The notes beneath the pieces are model-generated. The model made no database searches. It was not told the DNA's origin and saw nothing but the letters and a program-made list of their open reading frames with translations. A stretch of 5,151 nt of DNA, taken from positions 1 through 5,151 of the forward strand of contig JAGCVR010000193.1 in assembly GCA_017962285.1 (NCBI GenBank), in the 5' to 3' direction. This document shows, one piece after another, positions 1 to 5,151 of the stretch. Source of the stretch: Muribaculaceae bacterium. Lineage in GTDB: Bacteria > Bacteroidota > Bacteroidia > Bacteroidales > Muribaculaceae. The first letter of the stretch is position 1, and each line of letters starts with the position of its first letter. The position numbers and the translations under genes are program-made.

Positions 1-2106
1 ATCTATGTCTTTTGGAATTTCCATGAGCCACAGGAAGGGGTGTATGATTTTTCCGGTCAGGCGGATGTGGCACACTTCTGCAAACTTGTGAAGCAGAACG
101 GAATGTACCTCATTGTGCGCCCAGGACCATACGTATGCGCAGAGTGGGAGATGGGCGGATTGCCCTGGTGGCTGCTGAAGAAACGCGATATCAGGCTGCG
201 TGAAGACGACCCGTATTTTCTGGAGCGGGTGGAGAAGTTTGAGAAAGAACTGGGAAAACGCATCTCACGGTTTACCATCGACAAGGGCGGTCCCATAATA
301 ATGGTTCAGGTGGAGAATGAATACGGTTCCTATGGAACGAACAAACCCTACGTTGAGAAAATCCGCAACATCGTGCGTCGCGCCGGTTTCAACACTGTTC
401 CACTTTTTCAGTGCGACTGGGCGAGCAATTTCATGAACAATGCGTTGCCCGACCTTCTGTGGACCATGAACTTCGGTACCGGTACAGATATAAGTTCACA
501 GTTTGCCACGCTCGATTCCATTCGTCCGGATTCGCCCAAGATGTGTTCGGAATACTGGAGTGGCTGGTTCGACAAATGGGGTGCAAATCATGAGACACGC
601 TCAGCCGATGAGATGATTGCCGGACTGAGGGAAATGCTCTCGAAAAACATATCGTTCTCGCTCTATATGACACACGGAGGCACATCATTCAGTCACTGGG
701 CAGGAGCCAACAGTCCAGGATTTGCCCCCGACGTAACTTCTTACGACTACGATGCGCCAATCAATGAATATGGCCACACCACACCCAAGTTCTGGCAATT
801 ACGCTCACTGATGCAGGAGTTTTCCGAGCACCCGCTGCCGGCTGTGCCTCGTCCACCCGCAGAACTCATCAACATTCCTGAATTCACATTGTCCGAATTC
901 GCACCGCTGAGTTCCGGAATTGCGTCAACTGTGAAAAGTGAGGAGACGCTCTCCATGGAAGAGCTGGGTCAGGGCTTCGGGTCGGTGATTTACAGCACCA
1001 TTCTGCCCGAAATGCCTGCCGGTTCCATTCTCAATGTGGATCAGTGCCACGACTATGCGCAGGTGTTCGTAAATGGCAGGAAATCCGGGACAATCAACCG
1101 CATGAACAACGAGTCGCAGATAGCGTTGCCACAATGCCACAATGGTGACACTCTCACAATTCTGGTTGAGGCAATGGGACGGATAAATTTCGGGAGAGCC
1201 ATAGCCGACCGCAAAGGCATCACAAATGGCGTGTCGCTGTCGTCTGATAAAGAGAAGGTTTCGCTGAAGGACTGGACAATGAGCCTCATCCCCGATGACT
1301 ATTCACAGGCAGTTAGGGCATTGCGTTCCTCTGGCAATTCGGTACTATTTCCGGAAGCCAAATCACGCGCCGGCTATTACCGCGGCTTCTTTACTCTCAA
1401 CAAATGTGGCGACACTTTCATCTCAACCGAGGCGTTCGGCAAAGGTCTTGTCTATGTCAACGGCCATTCGCTCGGCAGATTCTGGTCGATAGGTCCGCAA
1501 CAGACACTTTACGTCCCTGGATGCTGGCTGAGAAAGGGGAAGAACGAAGTGATTGTGCTGGATGTGGTAGGTCCGAAAGGGAAGCCCACGGCATTTGCCC
1601 AGTCCGCACCTGAACTCAACAAACTTATTCCCGAAGACGAGCCTGCCGCTGTTCCAAGTCATAAACCCATACTGAATGACTCAGATAAAGTGATAAATGC
1701 AGAATTTCCGGGTGGCAATGGCTGGAAAAGAATTGAACTTCCAGAAAAAGCCGTTGGGCGGTTCCTTGCATTGGAATGTATCTCCACACAAGCGGGCGAT
1801 GCTCCGGCTATCGCTGAAATGTATTTGATTGACGATAGGGGAGAACGGTTGGACCGTGAATCTTGGACGGTCTCCTATGTTGACAGCGAAGACAGGGAAA
1901 ACGGGAACAACACCGCTGCAAAGATTTTCGATTTGCAGGAGAGCACCTACTGGCAGCCGTCACCCACGGCCTCAATGCCGCAAGTGGTGGTGATTAACCT
2001 CGGCTCGGAGCAAACGGTGACGGGGATTGAATACCTGCCACGCACGGAGAGTTCCGCTCCCGGCTGCATCCGGGAATGTAATATATATGTGTACTCAAGT
2101 TTCTAA
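1..2106 (+). CDS. GH35 beta-galactosidase, 5'-truncated by window edge
   Basis: This is a glycoside hydrolase family 35 enzyme, expected to release terminal beta-linked galactose from oligosaccharides, probably in the periplasm. The frame is open from base 1, so the first in-frame ATG (base 40) is internal. About 701 residues are visible; by comparison with typical Bacteroidetes GH35 proteins, roughly 70-80 residues including any signal peptide are missing. The first codons give the family motif YVFWNFHEP, followed by RPGPYVCAEWEMGGLPWWL. The acid/base is the second Glu of VENEYG (codon 107, 319-321). The nucleophile is the Glu of CSEYWSGWFDKWG (codon 184, 550-552). The catalytic barrel ends near codon 275. 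Two beta-sandwich regions follow: about codons 325-415 (with VFVNGRKSG) and 455-530 (with VYVNGHSLGRFW). The last ~140 codons resemble an F5/8 type C (discoidin) domain, often carbohydrate binding. The family call and catalytic residues are firm. Substrate is inferred from the GH53 gene nearby, which is on the other strand and so not in the same operon. Confidence 0.95.
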   Translation: MYVFWNFHEPQEGVYDFSGQADVAHFCKLVKQNGMYLIVRPGPYVCAEWEMGGLPWWLLKKRDIRLREDDPYFLERVEKFEKELGKRISRFTIDKGGPIIMVQVENEYGSYGTNKPYVEKIRNIVRRAGFNTVPLFQCDWASNFMNNALPDLLWTMNFGTGTDISSQFATLDSIRPDSPKMCSEYWSGWFDKWGANHETRSADEMIAGLREMLSKNISFSLYMTHGGTSFSHWAGANSPGFAPDVTSYDYDAPINEYGHTTPKFWQLRSLMQEFSEHPLPAVPRPPAELINIPEFTLSEFAPLSSGIASTVKSEETLSMEELGQGFGSVIYSTILPEMPAGSILNVDQCHDYAQVFVNGRKSGTINRMNNESQIALPQCHNGDTLTILVEAMGRINFGRAIADRKGITNGVSLSSDKEKVSLKDWTMSLIPDDYSQAVRALRSSGNSVLFPEAKSRAGYYRGFFTLNKCGDTFISTEAFGKGLVYVNGHSLGRFWSIGPQQTLYVPGCWLRKGKNEVIVLDVVGPKGKPTAFAQSAPELNKLIPEDEPAAVPSHKPILNDSDKVINAEFPGGNGWKRIELPEKAVGRFLALECISTQAGDAPAIAEMYLIDDRGERLDRESWTVSYVDSEDRENGNNTAAKIFDLQESTYWQPSPTASMPQVVVINLGSEQTVTGIEYLPRTESSAPGCIRECNIYVYSSF

Positions 2107-2140
2107 AGTGGCAAGATTTCAGTACTTTAGAAACTTGAGT
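2093..2140. terminator. 17-bp perfect inverted repeat between convergent genes; candidate bidirectional terminator
   Basis: Arms ACTCAAGTTTCTAAAGT (2093-2109) and ACTTTAGAAACTTGAGT (2124-2140) are perfect reverse complements around a 14-base loop (2110-2123). The left arm includes the last three sense codons of the GH35 gene (Ser-Ser-Phe) and its TAA stop. The right arm ends 10 bases before the stop of the convergent zinc-ribbon gene. Position and symmetry fit a terminator serving both strands. The stem is AT-rich, and only the plus-strand side is followed by a loosely T-rich stretch (2151-2160), so it is not a textbook intrinsic terminator. A small mobile or REP-like repeat is an alternative. 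No target-site duplication is evident. Confidence 0.65.
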
Positions 2141-2149
2141 GCTTAATCA

Positions 2150-2737
2150 TTATCTTTTCTTGAATATCACAATTTCGGCATCAACTCCGTCTTTGCCATA
2201 TTCACTCACAAAGATGAGGTGCTCATCGCAGGCAATGCCGAAGCAGCGTCCGGGTTTATCTGCTCTTTCCACCTGGTAGCACCAGTATGTGGCGTTGTCA
2301 TCGAGCAACTTCACCTTGTTGCCATTGACCTCGTATTCCATGTTGATGTAGGAGCCTTTCATCACAAAGAGGTTGGTGATGGCGGGCAGACCGTCGATGC
2401 CGAGAGCATTGACCTCCTCAATGAGTTTCCGCTTGATGGGCGAGGAGGCATGGGGCAGTTGGTCGGCGGGCAAATTCCAACGCTTGAGGTTGGGGTAAAA
2501 TTGCCTGAGCGCTTCCTTATACTCTTCCCGGTTAAGCGCCTTGCCGGTCTGTTTGTTGAACTCGTCTACATATTGCGAACAGAACTCCACCATCTCCTCC
2601 ATAGTGAAATCGCCAGTGAAGGCTCCGTCCTTGTAGCAATAGATACAATAGTCCTGGTTCTTAGAACCGTCGGCATTGGTGCCAAGTAGTTCATCGCTGA
2701 GTGGCATACCGCAACTCTGACAGAATTTCATTTCCAT
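2150..2737 (-). CDS. Zinc-ribbon protein with an unrecognised C-terminal domain
   Basis: A predicted soluble protein of 195 residues with no signal peptide or membrane segment. The N-terminus begins MEMKFCQSCGMPLSDELLG and carries two CxxC pairs (C6/C9 and C31/C34), then DGAFTGDFTMEEMVEFC and a REEYKEALRQFYPNLKRW segment near residues 74-91. This pattern matches the putative zinc-ribbon family (Pfam Zn_ribbon_2 type, from memory), whose members are usually only about 80-90 residues long. The remaining ~100 residues (from about 95) are mixed, with GSYINMEYEVNGNKVKLLDD and a Lys-rich end, and I do not recognise them. The start is placed at ATG 2737; ATG 2731 (MKFCQSCG) is equally plausible. Reading further upstream needs a TTG at 2773 and translates the leader repeat, so it is unlikely. 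The gene converges on GH35 (43 bases between stops) and probably has its own promoter. Metal binding is likely; the biological role is unknown. Confidence 0.85.
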   Translation of the reverse strand: MEMKFCQSCGMPLSDELLGTNADGSKNQDYCIYCYKDGAFTGDFTMEEMVEFCSQYVDEFNKQTGKALNREEYKEALRQFYPNLKRWNLPADQLPHASSPIKRKLIEEVNALGIDGLPAITNLFVMKGSYINMEYEVNGNKVKLLDDNATYWCYQVERADKPGRCFGIACDEHLIFVSEYGKDGVDAEIVIFKKR

Positions 2738-2740
2738 AGT

Positions 2741-2760
2741 GTTATTGTTTGTTATTGTTT
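2741..2760 (-). repeat. Exact 10-bp tandem repeat in the leader of the zinc-ribbon gene
   Basis: On the minus strand the leader reads AAACAATAAC twice in direct succession, ending three bases before the ATG at 2737. It leaves an A-rich, G-free, probably unstructured stretch where a Shine-Dalgarno site would normally lie. Bacteroidetes commonly start translation from such A-rich leaders, so the repeat may be part of the initiation region. Being an exact tandem repeat it could also change copy number. Confidence 0.7.
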
Positions 2761-2769
2761 GTTTTAATC

Positions 2770-2789
2770 CCAACTCGTCATGAAGTTGG
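2770..2789 (-). other. Short stem-loop in the predicted 5' leader
   Basis: CCAACT (2770-2775) and AGTTGG (2784-2789) form a 6-bp perfect stem with an 8-base loop. In the minus-strand transcript it lies between the predicted promoter and the A-rich start region of the zinc-ribbon gene. It is short enough to be chance, and no riboswitch class is recognised. Confidence 0.25.
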
Positions 2790-2824
2790 TTGTTTATTTC
2801 TGTCGTTAGAGGGAAATCTTATTG

Positions 2825-2832
2825 CAAATATA
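2825..2832 (-). promoter_or_regulatory. Candidate Bacteroidetes -7 box for the zinc-ribbon gene
   Basis: The minus strand reads TATATTTG, a match to the Bacteroidetes -7 consensus TAnnTTTG. It lies about 88 bases upstream of the ATG at 2737, which predicts a leader of roughly 80 bases. No convincing TTG-type -33 element is seen at the usual distance and the surroundings are very AT-rich, so a chance match is possible. Confidence 0.4.
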
Positions 2833-2896
2833 ATTAATTTTCTTCATATTAAGGAATGTGTGTTTGAAAATATTTGATAAAGCATGAATCTTTACC

Positions 2897-2952
2897 TACG
2901 GGCTGGCAGCCCGTAATACCTGGACAGCGCCTATTCCTGCGCCCAAGGCGCA
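2897..2952. repeat. REP-like double palindrome between GH53 and zinc-ribbon genes
   Basis: Two palindromes sit in a GC-rich island inside otherwise AT-rich spacer. The first has arms TACGGGCTG (2897-2905) and CAGCCCGTA (2907-2915) around a single base. The second has arms TGCGCC (2938-2943) and GGCGCA (2947-2952) with a 3-base loop. A second GCGCC copy at 2927-2931 can also pair with GGCGC at 2947-2951. The composition and compact paired-palindrome form resemble repetitive extragenic palindromes or related dispersed elements. The second hairpin ends 12 bases beyond the GH53 stop, so it may also help terminate that transcript or protect its 3' end, though no U-tract follows. Confidence 0.6.
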
Positions 2953-2964
2953 TTACTTCATCTT

Positions 2965-3990
2965 TCACTCCCTCTTAACAGAGAATGCATCCATGATTTG
3001 AGTGGGGCGTCCGCCGCTGAACGCGCCAAGCGGATAGTGTCCTTCCGCCTCAGGAGCCCAGTAGAACACCCCTTTGCAATAGCCCTCGCACCGGTTCATG
3101 GCAGCATCGATGATGGCTCGCATGATTTGCTCTCCCTCAACGGGCTTTGCCGACTCCACACCGGTCTCCACCACCATCAACGGACAATTATACTTGCGGG
3201 CAAGCAGGCGGACATTCCGGGTGAAATCGCGAACGGTGCCGCGCCAATCGGTCTCGAGTCCGGCATCGATGTCCCAATATGGATACACACTAACGCCAAT
3301 CATATCCCACCGTGCGCCATATTTCCTGAGCCCGTCGAAAATCCTGAGATAGCGCTGGATGTCGCAAGCCGCATCCAGATGGATTATTACGGCGGCATCC
3401 TTAAACACCTTTTTCACAGCCTTGTATCCAGCCATGGTCAATCCGGCGTATTGCCTCATGTTGGTAGAGGCTCGTCCCACTTCCCACAGAAAGCCGTCGG
3501 TGGTTTCATTTCCCACCTGCACCCAGCGCACATCCACACCATTGTCGCGGAGAAGTCGCAGAGTCTCTTCGGTGTGCAGAGCGAGAGCTTTGCACATTTC
3601 CTTATACGAAAGATTTTTCCACTGCTCCGGAATGTTCTGTTTGCCGGGGTCAGCCCACCAGTCGCTGTAATGAAAGTCAATCATCACGGGCATACCGAGA
3701 GTCTTGGCACGAAGCGCCATTTGCAGGACATCCTCCTTGCTGCAGAAGCCGCCACGGGGATTCACCCATACACGATACCGCACGGAATTAAGTCCAAGTT
3801 CCTTCATCAGAGCGGTATTCTCCCGCGGCTCACCATTGGCATTTCGCAGGACGACGCCGAATGCCTCCAGTTGCGACGTTCCGCTGATGTCGGCTCCAAG
3901 CCAGAACGTATCTTCCGCGAATACATTCGTTGTAAAAAGGCTTGATACGAAAAGTATCAGACCAATAACTCTGTTTTTCATGGTAATCAT
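2965..3990 (-). CDS. GH53 endo-beta-1,4-galactanase, secreted
   Basis: This is a complete glycoside hydrolase family 53 enzyme of 341 residues. It hydrolyses internal beta-1,4-galactosyl bonds in type I galactan or arabinogalactan, such as pectic side chains. The N-terminus is a signal peptide (hydrophobic VIGLILFVSSLFTTNVFA, likely cut after Ala25), and no lipobox Cys follows, so a periplasmic or secreted product is expected. Family landmarks are LGADIS (31-36), VRYRVWVNPRG (70-80) and the hallmark DFHYSDWWADPGKQ (105-118). The acid/base is Glu162 in WVQVGNE and the nucleophile is Glu275 in VVETG. YWAPEAEGHYPLG (310-322) closes the barrel. Length is typical for a single-domain GH53, with no accessory module. 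The start is ATG 3990 or ATG 3981 (MKNRV); both give the same mature protein, and 3981 looks like the more usual signal-peptide start. A strong promoter match lies just upstream, so it is probably transcribed on its own. Confidence 0.95.
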   Translation of the reverse strand: MITMKNRVIGLILFVSSLFTTNVFAEDTFWLGADISGTSQLEAFGVVLRNANGEPRENTALMKELGLNSVRYRVWVNPRGGFCSKEDVLQMALRAKTLGMPVMIDFHYSDWWADPGKQNIPEQWKNLSYKEMCKALALHTEETLRLLRDNGVDVRWVQVGNETTDGFLWEVGRASTNMRQYAGLTMAGYKAVKKVFKDAAVIIHLDAACDIQRYLRIFDGLRKYGARWDMIGVSVYPYWDIDAGLETDWRGTVRDFTRNVRLLARKYNCPLMVVETGVESAKPVEGEQIMRAIIDAAMNRCEGYCKGVFYWAPEAEGHYPLGAFSGGRPTQIMDAFSVKRE

Positions 3991-4010
3991 TTCTCGTTTA
4001 CTTTTTCTGA

Positions 4011-4044
4011 CAAAGATACAGAAAATCCTCCGTTTTTCCTACAA
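4011..4044 (-). promoter_or_regulatory. Promoter of the GH53 gene
   Basis: The minus strand reads TATCTTTG at 4018-4011, an exact match to the Bacteroidetes -7 consensus TAnnTTTG. A TTG at 4044-4042 lies 23 bases further upstream as a possible -33 element, slightly beyond the usual spacing. Transcription would start near 4004, leaving a leader of about 15 bases to ATG 3990 or 24 bases to ATG 3981. The leader (AAGTAAACGAGAA) is A-rich and has no clear Shine-Dalgarno site. Confidence 0.6.
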
Positions 4045-4085
4045 GTCCCAAAAAGTTTTAAGGGCGCTCCGCTGTGTGGAAATGC

Positions 4086-4139
4086 CCTCATTTACCTTAA
4101 AATCCTTAATATCCTTAAAGTCCTTAAAGCCCTTAAGGA
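4086..4139. repeat. 9-bp tandem array with CCTTAA core
   Basis: Five contiguous 9-base units begin CCTTAA: CCTTAAAAT (4095), CCTTAATAT (4104), CCTTAAAGT (4113), CCTTAAAGC (4122) and CCTTAAGGA (4131). A degenerate sixth unit, CCTCATTTA, precedes them at 4086. The array lies in the spacer between the end of the dockerin-like gene and the GH53 promoter, both minus strand. The first six bases of each unit are fixed while the last three vary, unlike a freshly expanded repeat. Confidence 0.8.
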
Positions 4140-4141
4140 CT
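4119..4141 (-). terminator. Hairpin at the junction of the tandem arrays; possible terminator of the dockerin-like gene
   Basis: AGTCCTTAA (4119-4127) and TTAAGGACT (4133-4141) are perfect 9-bp complementary arms around a 5-base loop. Allowing a 2-base bulge, the pairing extends outward through another TCCTTA/TAAGGA. It lies about 40 bases beyond the stop of the minus-strand gene ending at 4181, a suitable place to end that transcript. No uninterrupted U-tract follows, so terminator function is inferred from position. Confidence 0.4.
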
Positions 4142-4164
4142 AAGGACTAAAGACCAAGAACTAA
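4137..4164. repeat. 7-bp tandem array (GGACTAA)
   Basis: Four contiguous heptads: GGACTAA (4137), GGACTAA (4144), AGACCAA (4151) and GAACTAA (4158). The first two are identical and the others each differ at two positions. The array overlaps the last 9-base unit by three bases, and its TAAGGA content is roughly the inverse complement of the adjacent TCCTTA units, which makes the hairpin at 4119-4141 possible. Confidence 0.65.
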
Positions 4165-4180
4165 TTGCTTGTTTACTCGT

Positions 4181-5151
4181 TTACGACCCCATTGCGATGC
4201 CTGCGAGGAGAACCACATCGTTCACCTCAATAAGACCATTGCCGTCCATGTCGGCTATCGACATTTGAACGTCACCCATTGAGCCGCCCATTGCTATGTC
4301 GGCAAGCAACACAACGTCGTTCACCTCAATCAAGCCGTTTCCGTCGATGTCGCCAAGCAGAGCGCCGGTCCGCTCGAACGTGAATTTGCCCGACTTGCCG
4401 TAGGACGTCTTGGATGCGCTGTAGGTGTCGTTGGTGAGGTTCACATTCTCAAGGACAAGACCCTTAATCTGACGAACCACGTCGTTGTAGGAATAGCCCT
4501 TGTGCTTGAACTCGCCAGTGCTGTTGATGAGCTTGAGCGTAGTCACACCCGACTTGCCGGTGAATGGACGGTTCGAACTGCCCGAGGCACACGTCACAGA
4601 GATGTTCGCCATGTTGCGGATGGTGCAGTCGCTGCCATTGATGAAGCTGAACGTGGACAGGGAGCCGGAAGTGTAGCCCACCGAGGTAAGGGTGGCTGTG
4701 CCGCCGCCGTCAAGCGTCACGCTGGCGCCGTCAGCTGCCGAAAGGAAGTTCATTCCGCTCACTGTGTTGTCGCCGATGAGGCGCACGGTGATGTCGTCGG
4801 TGGTGTAGATGAATGCCGTGGACGACGACCTTGCCAACGCCACGTTTTCCATCGTCACGGTCTTGGTGGAGTTGTTGTAGCTCACGCCTTCCACCACGCC
4901 GCCCTTCTGGCAGTTCTCCGTGGTGAGAGTCGTGCCGTTCACCTTCACATTATAGCTCTCAAAGCCGGGTGTGGAGAGCACATAAGTATTTGTTGTGCCG
5001 ACAAGCACTTCTTCGTCGGCACAGGTGTAGTAGATTTTGGCATAATAGGAATTGCCGTATTCCAGTCCGTCGCACGAAAGCTCGTATTCACCCGAACCAT
5101 TAGTCGAAAGCCCTACATCCGCACTTGCCTGGGCATAGACTTCGTTGCCGC
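4181..5151 (-). CDS. Secreted beta-helix-like repeat protein with C-terminal dockerin-like module, 5'-truncated
   Basis: The frame is open from the stop at 4181 to the right edge. 322 complete residues are visible and the N-terminus, including any signal peptide, lies outside the window; the in-frame GTG at 5008 is internal. Residues 1-61 (GLEYGNSYYAKIYYT) look like the end of a fibronectin-III or Ig-like domain. Residues about 62-258 are rich in Ser, Thr, Asn and Gly, with repeating short strands such as GVSYNNSTKTVTMENVAL, DDITVRLIGDNTVSG, ASVTLDGGGTATLTSV and TTLKLINSTGEF. This suggests a beta-helix-like, possibly carbohydrate-binding architecture seen in many Prevotella surface proteins. 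Residues 266-321 hold two calcium-binding dockerin-type repeats. No catalytic motif is visible in the part present. The region is noticeably more GC-rich than the spacers and appears richer than the neighbouring genes. The function is unknown; surface attachment or glycan binding is a reasonable inference from the domains only. Confidence 0.85.
   Translation of the reverse strand, partial: GNEVYAQASADVGLSTNGSGEYELSCDGLEYGNSYYAKIYYTCADEEVLVGTTNTYVLSTPGFESYNVKVNGTTLTTENCQKGGVVEGVSYNNSTKTVTMENVALARSSSTAFIYTTDDITVRLIGDNTVSGMNFLSAADGASVTLDGGGTATLTSVGYTSGSLSTFSFINGSDCTIRNMANISVTCASGSSNRPFTGKSGVTTLKLINSTGEFKHKGYSYNDVVRQIKGLVLENVNLTNDTYSASKTSYGKSGKFTFERTGALLGDIDGNGLIEVNDVVLLADIAMGGSMGDVQMSIADMDGNGLIEVNDVVLLAGIAMGS
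4187..4354 (-). other. Dockerin-like pair of F-hand calcium-binding repeats (protein domain)
   Basis: This encodes two 23-residue repeats separated by 10 residues at the extreme C-terminus: GDIDGNGLIEVNDVVLLA... (4286-4354) and ADMDGNGLIEVNDVVLLA... (4187-4255). Each has calcium ligands in the type I dockerin pattern: Asp1, Asp3, Asn5, Glu9 and Asp12, then a hydrophobic helix VVLLA. Two such repeats about 33 residues apart make one complete dockerin fold. The positions that in clostridial dockerins contact cohesin (10 and 11) are Val and Asn in both repeats. No cohesin is visible here, and in Bacteroidetes such modules need not imply a cellulosome. Confidence 0.8.

Noticed and set aside
2219..2689. 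Plus-strand open frame of 156 codons opposite the zinc-ribbon gene
   Set aside because: It is antisense to a protein with clear CxxC motifs and has no recognisable features of its own.
2738..2773. Upstream TTG start giving a 12-residue N-terminal extension of the zinc-ribbon protein
   Set aside because: The extension translates the tandem leader repeat (TITNNNT), needs a rare start codon, and precedes an M(E)MKFCQSCG start that matches where family members begin.
2770..2832. Riboswitch in the zinc-ribbon leader
   Set aside because: Only a single 6-bp stem is seen and no known aptamer consensus is recognised.
2998..3945. Long open frame (315 codons) on the plus strand opposite GH53
   Set aside because: It lies entirely antisense to a GH53 gene with intact catalytic motifs. 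Its translation shows no recognisable motif or sensible composition, so it is a shadow of the GC-biased coding strand.
4086..4164. CRISPR array
   Set aside because: The units are 9 and 7 bases long with no spacers; this is a simple tandem array.
4187..4354. Evidence for a cellulosome
   Set aside because: A dockerin-like module alone is not enough. No cohesin or scaffoldin is present, and the GH53 and GH35 proteins here show no dockerin in the sequence visible.
4181..5008. Complete 275-residue gene starting at 5008
   Set aside because: The codon at 5008 is GTG and the frame stays open to the right edge, with FN3-like sequence continuing through it, so the gene is truncated by the window.

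Overview
The window looks like chromosomal DNA from a Bacteroidales species, probably Prevotella- or Bacteroides-like. Three things suggest this. The encoded proteins are plant-polysaccharide enzymes of the type common in that group. The two minus-strand genes whose starts are visible have TAnnTTTG-type -7 promoter elements upstream. Their starts have A-rich leaders with no recognisable Shine-Dalgarno sequence. This placement is inference; there is no rRNA or tRNA gene to anchor it.

Layout from left to right. Positions 1-2106 (+) hold the 3' nine-tenths of a GH35 beta-galactosidase, cut by the window edge, with a C-terminal discoidin-like domain. A perfect 17-bp inverted repeat (2093-2140) covers its last codons and stop, and separates it from the convergent gene at 2150-2737 (-). 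That gene encodes a small protein with an N-terminal CxxC/CxxC zinc ribbon and an unrecognised C-terminal domain. Its leader carries an exact 10-bp tandem repeat, and a candidate -7 box lies further upstream. A GC-rich double palindrome resembling a REP element (2897-2952) follows. Next is a complete GH53 endo-beta-1,4-galactanase with a signal peptide (2965-3990, -) and a good promoter match immediately upstream. The gap 3991-4180 holds a 9-bp tandem array running into a 7-bp tandem array. From 4181 to the right edge (-) is the 3' part of a secreted repeat protein with a possible FN3-like segment, a beta-helix-like Ser/Thr/Asn-rich region and a C-terminal type-I-dockerin-like pair of calcium-binding repeats.

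Functionally, GH53 would cut beta-1,4-galactan (pectic rhamnogalacturonan-I side chains or type I arabinogalactan) into short galacto-oligosaccharides, and GH35 could release galactose from their non-reducing ends. The two are not co-transcribed here: they lie on opposite strands with the zinc-ribbon gene between them. No SusC/SusD pair, sugar sensor or transporter is visible, so this is at most the edge of a galactan-use locus.

I see no clear sign of a previously undescribed multi-gene system. The items most worth a second look are the non-coding repeats (2093-2140, 2897-2952, 4086-4164), the uncharacterised C-terminal domain of the zinc-ribbon protein, and the dockerin-like module, whose two repeats differ mostly by synonymous changes.
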